A stretch of DNA of 15,072 nt from an uncultured Alistipes sp. (GTDB lineage Bacteria; Bacteroidota; Bacteroidia; Bacteroidales; Rikenellaceae), in NCBI GenBank assembly GCA_900769525.1, contig CAAGGY010000042.1, positions 1-15,072 on the forward strand. The letters run 5' to 3'. Below are positions 7,471 through 14,476 of the stretch, in pieces. The position numbers and the translations under genes are program-made. The notes under the pieces were generated by a model. The model was not told where the DNA came from. It worked only from the letters and a program-made list of their open reading frames with translations, and searched no databases. Position 1 is the first letter of the stretch, and the number at the start of each line of letters is the position of its first letter.

Positions 7471-9213
7471 TTACCTCTTAATATTATAGTCGAAGAAGCC
7501 GAAAACCTCGGTAGAGAGCTCTCCAAGCCAGCCACTCTTAGCATTTACACCGCACTGCACCTTCACGAAGTCGATGAACTCGAGGTTGATAGGCTCGCCG
7601 TCGCAGTCTATAGCCTTCGAGATGTCGAAGTAGTTGACATTAGCCACGGCATTGCTATTATCGCCCTCGCCCAAACGGTCTATAGGGCTAAAGTTATCGG
7701 CATAGCCCCAGTCGTACTCTTCATTTACCCAGTAGGAGCCATTGCCCGAGGCGTCGTAGTTGCGTGGAGCGAGGCACGTGCCTGTAAGAGTGTAGCTATC
7801 AGCCTCAATCCACAATGGGTAGTAGTACTCCTGGCGGTGGAACTGTGCAAGGTAGTCGACCTCGCCGTTGTTGCCGAGGTTGTCGCTCCACTGCACGGGC
7901 ATACCCGCTCCACTTGGGCGGTAGTAGGTCACGGCATAGTTCTGCACCGTCTCGGCCTTGCCTGTCTCCGAGCCAGCCAACTCATACCAGGTATCGTTAG
8001 GCTCGCCATCGCCGTTTTCGTCCTGCATAACCCACACAATGCCAGGCTCTGACGAGCCGCTGAATGAGTTGCCAAGGATTGCGAGGTCGTAGTCGCCTGA
8101 GTTGTCAATGCTATGGTCGAAGCCCACAACGATATAGCCGCCAAAGCCACCCAGTGACACCCAATTTTCGTCACTCATACGCTGTTCAGCATAGGCGATG
8201 GCTGCCTCCATTGTTGTCTGCGTACCATCAAAGCCTCCTGTTTTGAGCTCGTTGATAAACTGTCCAGGGGCAGGAGTGTAGTCGAAAACCATGCTCCAAT
8301 CGGCTTTTGATGAGCCACTTACCTCACGACGGTAGGCACCCTCCTCGTATGCAACAACAACAATGTTGTGCGTGATAGTTATATCTTTGTCGCCACGCTT
8401 GGCTGTCGCCGTAGCTGTGATATTATACTCGCCAGTGCTCTCTGCCACAAAGATAAAGTGCGGCTCTTCGGAGATGATACTCTCTCCACCATCAACACTC
8501 CAAGCATAAGTTACGCCCTCCACCTCGCTCTCGGTCGAAGGTGCAATGCGCAATTTTCGACCTGCTACACTGTGGTACTCCTTGCGGTCAAACTCCCAGA
8601 CAAAGGGCATATCTTCGGGGTTTACCACCTCGATTGTTATGCTGTCGCTATGCGAGCCATCCTCGTTTGATGCATTTGCAGAGATTGAGTATGTTCCTAG
8701 AGTCTCGGCTGTAAAGGTGTAGGCAAGCTCCTGACTGACAACCTCGTCGTTGACCATCCAAGAGAGTGTGGTAGGGAGCGATGTCTTGCGAACAGAGGCA
8801 TTTAGTTTGACTTCTGATCCAAGTGCTACGGTGATACTCTCGCTGCCAGCAATCGTAACCGTAGGAATCTCTAACTCTACGACATCGACACGTAGCTCCT
8901 TGCTATCTGAGCCTGTGTTGGCTGTGACGGTCAATACTATGTAGTACTCTCCGACAGCCTCACGCATAAATGGTAGTGAGGCATCGTTGCCAATGAGTCG
9001 GCCATCTAACTTCCAACTATATGTAGCACCCTCAGCATTCTCGTACGAGGGGGCAATGGTTAGCTCACGGCCCTGTTTAACGGTATATACTCCTGAATTG
9101 CTATCGAGGACAATCTTTGGAGGCAAAGAGGTTGTAATCTCCTCGTCGATATTGCACGACGAGGAGATTACAACGATCACACTTAAAAACAAAAACTCTA
9201 AAACTCTTCTCAT
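7471..9213 (-). CDS. PKD-like multidomain surface lipoprotein of unknown function, in the B12 operon
   Basis: A 580-residue lipoprotein: signal peptide 1-19, lipobox ISSSC with Cys at 20, followed by the acidic stretch NIDEE, which in Bacteroidetes favours surface export. Three tandem PKD/Ig-like domains lie at about 32-113, 116-198 and 203-290 (recognisable strands YSWKLDG, LSWMVND, YAWSVDG), forming a stalk. The C-terminal part (about 295-580) is a distinct domain with WVSLGGFGGYIVVGFDHSI (351-369), a GNSFSGSSEPGIVWV segment and an acidic DENGDGEPND loop (398-407) that resembles a calcium-binding loop. I recall similar C-terminal domains in proteins near B12 or cobalt uptake genes, but no function is established to my knowledge. 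It lies 6 bp after the BtuH-like gene and 1 bp before btuG, so it is co-expressed under the riboswitch. A role in holding or transferring cobalamin is inference. Confidence 0.88.
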   Translation of the reverse strand: MRRVLEFLFLSVIVVISSSCNIDEEITTSLPPKIVLDSNSGVYTVKQGRELTIAPSYENAEGATYSWKLDGRLIGNDASLPFMREAVGEYYIVLTVTANTGSDSKELRVDVVELEIPTVTIAGSESITVALGSEVKLNASVRKTSLPTTLSWMVNDEVVSQELAYTFTAETLGTYSISANASNEDGSHSDSITIEVVNPEDMPFVWEFDRKEYHSVAGRKLRIAPSTESEVEGVTYAWSVDGGESIISEEPHFIFVAESTGEYNITATATAKRGDKDITITHNIVVVAYEEGAYRREVSGSSKADWSMVFDYTPAPGQFINELKTGGFDGTQTTMEAAIAYAEQRMSDENWVSLGGFGGYIVVGFDHSIDNSGDYDLAILGNSFSGSSEPGIVWVMQDENGDGEPNDTWYELAGSETGKAETVQNYAVTYYRPSGAGMPVQWSDNLGNNGEVDYLAQFHRQEYYYPLWIEADSYTLTGTCLAPRNYDASGNGSYWVNEEYDWGYADNFSPIDRLGEGDNSNAVANVNYFDISKAIDCDGEPINLEFIDFVKVQCGVNAKSGWLGELSTEVFGFFDYNIKR

Positions 9214-9219
9214 TATATC

Positions 9220-11100
9220 TTATTTCTCAAATCTCACTGCTATATCATCGTAGGCGAAGTAGCCAGGGATGGTAAAGCCATACTTGCCTCCCATATCGTC
9301 GGAATATAGGAAGTTGAAACGTACCTTAACCACAGCACCAAGCTCGCTCAAATCCCACTTTTGCCAATCTACGACCACGTCCTCGCCCTGCACCAAGTAG
9401 AACTCCACCTCGCTGATAGGCTCGGCATAAGCATCGGCATCAACATCATCAAAGCCCTGTGCCACAATCTTTAGCCAGGCATCTTTAGTAAGACCTGTCC
9501 AGTTGCCACCAAAGCTGTTGCCCGCCTCGCTCTTAACACCCATATAGAGCTGATTGAGCGTGTAGTTGGTGTTTGTGACATACATATGGTCTATCACACG
9601 AGCCACACCATCGGCAAAGAGAATCTCGGGCAGGTTCTCCACGTACGAGAAGAAATCCTTGTAGCCGTAGTGTACCACGAAGTTGTCGCCCGAGTGGGGT
9701 GCAACGGGAACCATCATCTGCAAGTTGAACCAGCCGAGCATAGAGTCGTTGCCTGCATTATCCGCAACATAGTCCTCGCCATAGTACTTTGCAATATGAG
9801 TGTCACGATCCTCGTCAGTAAAACCTTCGCCCCAATAGTTCGATACTGCGTGGCCACCACCCCAGAAGCAGTATGCGTAGTTGTCGGGGAAGGTGTGCGT
9901 AAGCTCTGTATTGCCCTCATCCCACCAGGTGTACATTGCTGACATATAGTCGCCATATGTGAGCGGACCGCCATACTGAGGATCGTCAACAAGGTCGCTC
10001 CACGTTGTGATGTCGACTCCTGCATAGTCTAAAGTGTATGGCTCAAACACCGCATCGCTATCCTCGAAGGTCAATACTCGCAACTCGTAGGGTAGCTCCT
10101 CCTGAGCCTCAACGGCCATCACGTGAAGCTTCACGATAAGGCTCTTGCCCTGCCCTGAGACTACGGTAATGGCAATTATACCCTCCACGTCGTAGTGGCA
10201 CAAATCCTTTGCAGGGGCTGTCACAGTGAGGATGTTCTCATCATACGCAGCCTTCCAACCCTGAGGCGTGTTAACCACATAATCAGCGATATTGTCAGCA
10301 TCAACCACAAACTCGCAGGTTGTGCCAAAAGCTACCTCTGCCACCTCTGGGGCATCCACGATGATAAATATCGGTGCGCTCTCATCGTAGCGGGCAATGT
10401 GTAGCTCTGTGCCATCTGCCAATGTTATAATCACATAGTCTGGGTGCGAGGCATCTACGCTCTTAAACAACGAGTCGCCATTAGTGCCATTTGTTCCGTT
10501 GGTGCCATTCTCGCCATTAGTGCCATTCTCACCATCCTTACCCTCGGCCACAACGCCAGTAGAAACCCATGTCTGGCCACCGTCGGTCGAAATCTCCCAC
10601 TCTTTGGTCGAGTCGTTGATACGCACCTGTGGGGCTATAGCATCCTCCCCAGGGGTGCCAGGTGCTCCATTCTCGCCATTAGCACCATCCTTGCCATTTG
10701 CTCTAACACGCTCACCGTCAACCAATAGCCACTCACCGTCGATTGTCCAGTAGTAGTTGCCATCCTCATCCTGTTGCACAGAGATTACTGGAGCATTGGT
10801 GCCATTTGCGCCATCCTTGCCGTTGGCAATAGTGGCCTTTGTGCCGTCTGAGAACTCGATGACGTAGCCCTCGGTTGTTGTGTTCACTGCCACAACATAT
10901 ACGTTGTTTTTTAGGGCGTTGACCAGTGTCTGCAACGCAACGATGTCCTCGTTGGTCTTGATTACAGCCTCCTCAAGGGTTGTTACACGATCCTTGATCT
11001 GCTCCATCTCGTTCCAAATCTCGGAGTCGTCGTAGGAGCATCCTGCCAATGCTGACAGCGTAGCCACTACGCTGAGAGCCAAGCATAAAAATCTTCTCAT
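9220..11100 (-). CDS. BtuH-like surface lipoprotein: DUF4988-type coiled coil, collagen-like repeats, Ig-like domain and C-terminal DUF4465-type domain
   Basis: A 626-residue lipoprotein with signal peptide and lipobox LAGC (Cys 21), followed by an acidic SYDDSE that fits surface display. Residues 27-66 form a heptad-rich coiled coil leading into a DUF4988-like region. Gly-X-Y triplets appear at 94-102, 136-153 (six) and 187-210 (eight, mainly GTN/GEN). An Ig-like domain covers about 245-330. The C-terminal 285 residues look like DUF4465: RVLTFEDSD, TTWSDLVDDPQYGGPLTYG, WGGGHAVSNYW, FADGVARVIDHMYVTNTNYT, AWLKIVAQGF, VDWQKWDLSELG and GYFAYDDIAVRF. BtuH, a known cobalamin-binding surface protein of Bacteroidetes, carries a domain of this kind, as I recall. 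It is first in the operon behind the riboswitch. The B12 role is inferred from family and position; an alternative is a general adhesin-like DUF4465 protein. Confidence 0.85.
   Translation of the reverse strand: MRRFLCLALSVVATLSALAGCSYDDSEIWNEMEQIKDRVTTLEEAVIKTNEDIVALQTLVNALKNNVYVVAVNTTTEGYVIEFSDGTKATIANGKDGANGTNAPVISVQQDEDGNYYWTIDGEWLLVDGERVRANGKDGANGENGAPGTPGEDAIAPQVRINDSTKEWEISTDGGQTWVSTGVVAEGKDGENGTNGENGTNGTNGTNGDSLFKSVDASHPDYVIITLADGTELHIARYDESAPIFIIVDAPEVAEVAFGTTCEFVVDADNIADYVVNTPQGWKAAYDENILTVTAPAKDLCHYDVEGIIAITVVSGQGKSLIVKLHVMAVEAQEELPYELRVLTFEDSDAVFEPYTLDYAGVDITTWSDLVDDPQYGGPLTYGDYMSAMYTWWDEGNTELTHTFPDNYAYCFWGGGHAVSNYWGEGFTDEDRDTHIAKYYGEDYVADNAGNDSMLGWFNLQMMVPVAPHSGDNFVVHYGYKDFFSYVENLPEILFADGVARVIDHMYVTNTNYTLNQLYMGVKSEAGNSFGGNWTGLTKDAWLKIVAQGFDDVDADAYAEPISEVEFYLVQGEDVVVDWQKWDLSELGAVVKVRFNFLYSDDMGGKYGFTIPGYFAYDDIAVRFEK
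10471..10542. repeat. In-frame 9-bp tandem repeats encoding a collagen-like tract
   Basis: Repeated GCCATT-type units on the plus strand (Gly-Thr-Asn and Gly-Glu-Asn codons on the minus strand) encode residues 187-210 of the BtuH-like lipoprotein. A second, less regular tract at 10642-10695 encodes residues 136-153. Units differ by one or two bases. Repeat number could vary by slippage without breaking the frame. Confidence 0.8.
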
Positions 11101-11190
11101 AATGTTGTTGTTTAAAGGTCATTCTCCGTAAACTTAAACACGTCAAGATCAATGCAATGTGCGGTATGGATTGTGTGCAAAATGATAGGT

Positions 11191-11322
11191 TCAGGCTAAG
11201 TAACCATACACCAATGGTTGCTTAAAGGGTGCTATACCCCCTCTGCGGGTGTACATTGCCAACATAATATAATAGGAGTTACCCCCCCCCAACCTGAAAA
11301 CTTCAGTCGCAGACCAGCCCAT
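11191..11322 (-). CDS. Possible small upstream ORF (43 aa) in the riboswitch leader
   Basis: An ATG at 11322 opens a 43-codon frame beginning MGWSATEVFRLGGGN and ending VYGYLA at TGA 11193-11191. It lies entirely between the cobalamin aptamer and the first operon gene and passes through the run of nine G, which encodes Leu-Gly-Gly-Gly. There is no signal peptide, known motif or clear ribosome binding site. It may be a leader ORF or chance; I favour chance slightly. Confidence 0.2.
   Translation of the reverse strand: MGWSATEVFRLGGGNSYYIMLAMYTRRGGIAPFKQPLVYGYLA
11197..11224 (-). repeat. Hairpin in the leader of the B12 operon
   Basis: On the minus strand TAAGCAACCAT pairs with ATGGTTACTTA (plus arms 11197-11207 and 11214-11224) over 11 positions with one wobble or mismatch, depending on strand, and a 6-nt loop. 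It lies about 100 nt before the first gene. It has no T-run, so it is probably a leader structure and not a terminator. Confidence 0.5.
11282..11306 (-). other. Run of nine G plus a small hairpin in the B12 operon leader
   Basis: In the leftward RNA a 5-bp hairpin, CTGAA-GTT-TTCAG (11306-11294), is followed three bases later by nine consecutive G (11290-11282). The tract lies between the cobalamin aptamer and the first gene. It could be part of the expression platform, or a slippage site. Confidence 0.5.
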
Positions 11323-11349
11323 TCGCCGCAGGCACAATCTCGTTATAAA

Positions 11350-11526
11350 CGCTTGGCAGGTCTTCTGACTTATCTCGCTCTACGATGCCTTCCCAAGGGA
11401 CACGCCCCCAGTGACAATATGATGTCGTAGAGCACTGTGAGATTCACAGCAGCGGGAACTGTTCGGGATTTTCACCCGATTCCCTTTTAATCTCAGTGGA
11501 GTTATGCTAACCCCTGAGAACCAATG
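11350..11526 (-). ncRNA. Cobalamin (adenosylcobalamin-type) riboswitch
   Basis: All the hallmarks are present on the minus strand. The core GGGAATCGGGTGAAAATCCC, then GAACAGTTCCCGCTGCTGTGA, covers 11488-11444. A peripheral stem CTCTACGA/TCGTAGAG encloses CACTGGGGGCG and the TGGGAAGG segment. The B12 box AGTCAGAAGACCTGCC is at 11370-11355. The element sits upstream of four genes that fit cobalamin uptake and would reduce their expression when cobalamin is bound. The first start codon is about 250 nt past the aptamer, longer than usual; no obvious intrinsic terminator lies in that stretch, so control of translation is the likelier mechanism. Ends are approximate. Confidence 0.95.
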
Positions 11527-11532
11527 CTGGTG

Positions 11533-11564
11533 CAAAGGTAAATAAAAAATATGCGAACTGCAAA
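11533..11564 (-). promoter_or_regulatory. Promoter of the cobalamin uptake operon
   Basis: Minus-strand TACCTTTG (11540-11533) is an exact match to the -7 consensus TANNTTTG. TTTG (11564-11561) lies exactly 20 nt upstream as the -33 box. Transcription would start a few bases later, right at the 5' edge of the riboswitch, which is where it should. The -33 box includes the loop of the preceding gene's terminator hairpin. Confidence 0.75.
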
Positions 11565-11580
11565 GCAATTCGCATATTTT
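11541..11580 (-). terminator. Rho-independent terminator of the acyl-CoA ligase gene
   Basis: In the leftward RNA AAAATATGCGAATTGC (11580-11565) pairs with GCAGTTCGCATATTTT (11561-11546), 16 bp with one wobble and a TTT loop, followed by more T/A-rich sequence (TTATTTACC). It begins about 42 bp after the stop codon at 11622. It physically overlaps the promoter of the next operon. Confidence 0.85.
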
Positions 11581-11621
11581 ATTTATCTACCCGCAGGTAG
11601 AGCTGTTATCACCACTGAGGG

Positions 11622-13277
11622 TTATTTGTTTGTGTTAGCCTCGTTCTTCTTGCTACGGTCGTAGATGAAGCGACGAATCTTCTTGGTTGGAGTCTTCTCA
11701 AACTCGCCCTCGTTATCAACGACCTTAGTAATCTTCGAGAAGCGGTTGACCTTAGCGTTAACATACTCCAATACCTCACGTTTGATCTCCTCCATCTTGA
11801 GGTTGAGCTGCTCCTTGCTCACCGACATCTTATGCTTGAACTCGTCGTAGGCCTCCTCCAATGCTGAGGTGTCGAAGTGTACAAGAGCGATGAGCTTGCC
11901 ATCCTCCTCGGTAACTACTGACTCGGCAACGAAGCGGTTGCTATTTAGCACCTCCTCGATATCCTCAGGGTAGATGTTTTCGCCAGAAGGGCCTACAATC
12001 ATATTCTTAAGACGACCCTTGATGAAAATCCAGCCATCCTTGTCAATTGCGCCGAGATCTCCTGTGCGGAACCATCCATCCTCTGTGATTACAGCCTTTG
12101 TAGCCTCCTCATTTTTGTAGTAGCCACGCATGCAGCAAGGGGTCTTAACAACAATCTCGCCCTGGCCAGTCTCTGGATTTACATCGTCGAGGCGAATCTG
12201 TACGTCTGGGAGTGAAGGGCCTGTAGAGCCAATACGCACCATCTTACCTACGCAGCCAGCAATGAGTGGAGCTGTCTCGGTGAGGCCGTAGCCAATACCA
12301 TATGGGAAGCCAGCATCGTACAAGAACTGTTCAGCCTCGCTATCGAACTTAGCGCCGCCGATGGCGAAGAAACGCATGCGGCCACCAAAGAGCTTCTTAA
12401 GCTGAATACCTGCAACCTTATGCAAGAGCTTTTGTGACCAACGCCAGCTGTAGAGCTTACGTGTAATGGCCTTCTTTTGGAATGTTGGAAGCACCTTGCT
12501 ACGGTAGATCTTCTCCATAATTAGTGGCACTGAGGCAATCACCGTTGGGCGCACCGCTGCCAATGCTGGCATAAGTGCTGAGGCGGTAGGTGGACGGTCG
12601 AGGTAGTGAACGTGGGCACCACGCGAGAATGGGTATATCATACCGAGTGTACACTCGTAGGTATGAGCAAGTGGAAGGATTGAGAGCAACACGTCATCCT
12701 GGTTGTAGTCGAACAATGGAGGGATGATGGTTGTCTGCGCAGCAATGTTGTAGTGGGTGAGCATCACGCCCTTAGGCTTCGATGTTGTGCCAGAGGTGTA
12801 GATGATTACTGCTAAGTCGTCGGGCTGTGGTATGCGAGCCTGGCCACGCTCCTCAACACGCTGTGAGATGACATTGAGACCTTTGGTGCGAATCACGATG
12901 TTCATCTTGTCGACGATGCTCTTTGAAAGCTTGGTGTAGAGTTTGTCTGAGACGAGGATAGCCTTAGCCTCTGAGTGCTCGATGATAAGGTCGAGCTCGT
13001 CGGTAGTGAAGTCGGGAAGGATGGGTACTGCAATCATGCCTGCGCCAGTAATGGCGAAGTACGACACGCCCCAGTTAGGCATACTGCTACTTAGGATTGC
13101 CACCTTATCGCCAGCGTTAACACCAGCATTGAGCAGCAACTCCTGCACCTTCTCAACACGCTCACCAACCTCTGCATACGAAACATCTTCGCCACCAATC
13201 ATTGAGAAAGCAATGCGCTTAGAGAACTTCTCTACGCTATGCTTGAGTATCTCATAAATAGTGTTAAATGTTACCAT
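11622..13277 (-). CDS. Long-chain fatty acid--CoA ligase (AMP-forming acyl-CoA synthetase)
   Basis: Activates fatty acids to acyl-CoA through an acyl-adenylate; peripheral to the cytoplasmic membrane in this family. The 551-residue protein has the ANL superfamily motifs in order: the P-loop YTSGTTSKPKGVMLTH (160-175), LPLAHTYECT (201-210), GYGLTETAP (329-337), GWFRTGDLG (401-409), and the hinge and signature region IKGRLKNMIVGPSGENIYPE (419-438). Near the end, TPTKKIRR holds the likely catalytic lysine (K532 or K533). The Lys-rich C-terminus (RSKKNEANTNK) is a little unusual. I chose the ATG at 13277 because MVTFNTIYEILKHS matches related ligases; an ATG 14 codons upstream gives an unconvincing extension. 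It is divergent from queG, with 93 bp between them. Exact chain-length preference cannot be read from the sequence. Confidence 0.92.
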   Translation of the reverse strand: MVTFNTIYEILKHSVEKFSKRIAFSMIGGEDVSYAEVGERVEKVQELLLNAGVNAGDKVAILSSSMPNWGVSYFAITGAGMIAVPILPDFTTDELDLIIEHSEAKAILVSDKLYTKLSKSIVDKMNIVIRTKGLNVISQRVEERGQARIPQPDDLAVIIYTSGTTSKPKGVMLTHYNIAAQTTIIPPLFDYNQDDVLLSILPLAHTYECTLGMIYPFSRGAHVHYLDRPPTASALMPALAAVRPTVIASVPLIMEKIYRSKVLPTFQKKAITRKLYSWRWSQKLLHKVAGIQLKKLFGGRMRFFAIGGAKFDSEAEQFLYDAGFPYGIGYGLTETAPLIAGCVGKMVRIGSTGPSLPDVQIRLDDVNPETGQGEIVVKTPCCMRGYYKNEEATKAVITEDGWFRTGDLGAIDKDGWIFIKGRLKNMIVGPSGENIYPEDIEEVLNSNRFVAESVVTEEDGKLIALVHFDTSALEEAYDEFKHKMSVSKEQLNLKMEEIKREVLEYVNAKVNRFSKITKVVDNEGEFEKTPTKKIRRFIYDRSKKNEANTNK

Positions 13278-13345
13278 TCTATATTCTTTTTGGGTTGTTG
13301 ATACAAAAATCGGGTGCAAGTTACCAATTTTTTATTGAAATTTGC

Positions 13346-13353
13346 TAATTTTG
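13346..13353 (+). promoter_or_regulatory. Candidate -7 promoter element of queG
   Basis: TAATTTTG matches the Bacteroidetes -7 consensus and lies 17 bp before the queG ATG at 13371. No good TTG or TTTG is found at the expected distance upstream, so the -33 element is weak or absent. I found no convincing promoter for the divergent ligase gene. Confidence 0.35.
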
Positions 13354-13370
13354 CCACAAAATATTTTTAA

Positions 13371-14288
13371 ATGATTAGTCGAAATATTATAACAAACCTT
13401 GCAGCTGAGGTTGGATTCGACCTTGTTGGCGTGGTGCGTGCTGAGGCTCTTAACGATGAGCATAACCGCTTTAAAGAGTGGTTGTTAGCGGGCAATAGCT
13501 CAACGCTTTCGTACCTCGAACGCAACATAGAAAAACGCTTCGATGCAAGCCGTCTTGTCGAGGGCTCACGAAGCGTTGTGGTTTGTGCTGTTTCGTACCT
13601 TTCGCCATATAGCAGGGGCTACTCTGAGGATTGTCGCACGAAGATTGCGTCGTATGCCCTAAATCGTGACTATCATACAACCATAAAGGGTATGCTTGAG
13701 CAGCTGGCCTCGGCCTTGAAGCGATTTGAGCCAGAGCTTAAGTACCGTTATTTTGTCGACTCGGCACCACTCGCCGAGAAGAGCTATGCACGTCGTGCGG
13801 GTCTTGGCTGGATTGGTCGTCAGTCGCTTCTGGTAAACCCTAAATTAGGCTCGATGATGCACCTCGGAGAGCTTATCATTGATGCTGAGGTTGATGAGTA
13901 TGACGAGCCAATGGAGGGTGTGGGGTGTGGAAGCTGTCGCCGCTGTGTTGAGGCTTGCCCCAATGGTGCTATTCTCGACAATCGCACTATCGACACTCGC
14001 CGCTGCATTTCGTGCCGCACAATCGAGCGTGAGCAGAGCGATACGCTACCTCTGCATGGCTGGATTTTTGGTTGCGACATCTGTCAGTCGGTATGCCCAT
14101 TTAATCAGCATGCACCACTTCATCGTAATCCACAGTTCGATCCTATTGTCACGCCTGAAATGCTTAGTGCTGAGCGTCTTGAAGCGATGACAGATAGTGA
14201 GTTTAACTCTATCGTAGCGCAGACTCCAATGCTCCGTGCAGGGTTTGAACGAATACGTAAAAATGCGCTCAAAAATAGCGAAAAGTAG
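13371..14288 (+). CDS. queG: Epoxyqueuosine reductase
   Basis: Reduces epoxyqueuosine to queuosine in the tRNA anticodon, the last step of queuosine synthesis. The family enzyme uses cobalamin and two [4Fe-4S] clusters. The protein has 305 residues, the short form common in Bacteroidetes (E. coli QueG is longer by a C-terminal extension). Visible signatures: YRYFVDSAPLAEKSYARRAG with the likely catalytic Asp at 130, then GLGWIGRQSLLVNPKLGS. The first cluster motif is CGSCRRCVEACP (C186, C189, C192, C196). The second set is C212, C215 and CDICQSVCP (C235, C238, C242). All ligands are present. It starts at ATG 13371, 93 bp from the divergent ligase gene, and is followed by a terminator, so it is probably transcribed alone. 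Confidence 0.95.
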   Translation: MISRNIITNLAAEVGFDLVGVVRAEALNDEHNRFKEWLLAGNSSTLSYLERNIEKRFDASRLVEGSRSVVVCAVSYLSPYSRGYSEDCRTKIASYALNRDYHTTIKGMLEQLASALKRFEPELKYRYFVDSAPLAEKSYARRAGLGWIGRQSLLVNPKLGSMMHLGELIIDAEVDEYDEPMEGVGCGSCRRCVEACPNGAILDNRTIDTRRCISCRTIEREQSDTLPLHGWIFGCDICQSVCPFNQHAPLHRNPQFDPIVTPEMLSAERLEAMTDSEFNSIVAQTPMLRAGFERIRKNALKNSEK

Positions 14289-14295
14289 AGGACTT

Positions 14296-14351
14296 AAGGG
14301 GTTTTTGTGAGGAGTAAAATGGTCGTAGTTGCTCGCTAAAATCCCCTTTTT
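14296..14351 (+). terminator. Probable terminator after queG
   Basis: AAGGGGTTTTT (14296-14306) and AAAATCCCCTT (14338-14348) pair over 10 of 11 positions with a 31-nt loop, followed by a T-run (14347-14351). The outer GGAC (14290-14293) and GTCC (14361-14364) could also pair. It begins 8 bp after the queG stop. The long loop lowers confidence. Confidence 0.55.
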
Positions 14352-14407
14352 AACTCTTTAGTCCACTCTTTTATCCTCTTTGCAACAATATTTTCTCCTA
14401 TAAATAG

Positions 14408-14438
14408 TTTGTTTTATCAGGCAAATATTGTATATTTG
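14408..14438 (+). promoter_or_regulatory. Promoter of the DUF2723 gene
   Basis: TTTG (14408-14411) and TATATTTG (14431-14438) are separated by 19 bp and match both elements of the Bacteroidetes sigma-ABfr consensus. The expected transcription start gives a leader of about 30 nt before the ATG at 14477. Confidence 0.7.
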
Positions 14439-14476
14439 CAAGTTTTAAAATTTTACCGACGAAAACAACAAAATTT

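Noticed and set aside
7312..8052. 246-codon open frame on the plus strand
   Set aside because: It is antisense to the btuG/PKD lipoprotein junction, both of which are well supported. The hydrophobic, Val/Ala-rich translation is typical of a shadow frame.
10471..10695. Repeats that could suggest a minisatellite or CRISPR
   Set aside because: Units are 9 bp, in frame, without spacers, and encode Gly-X-Y triplets of the lipoprotein.
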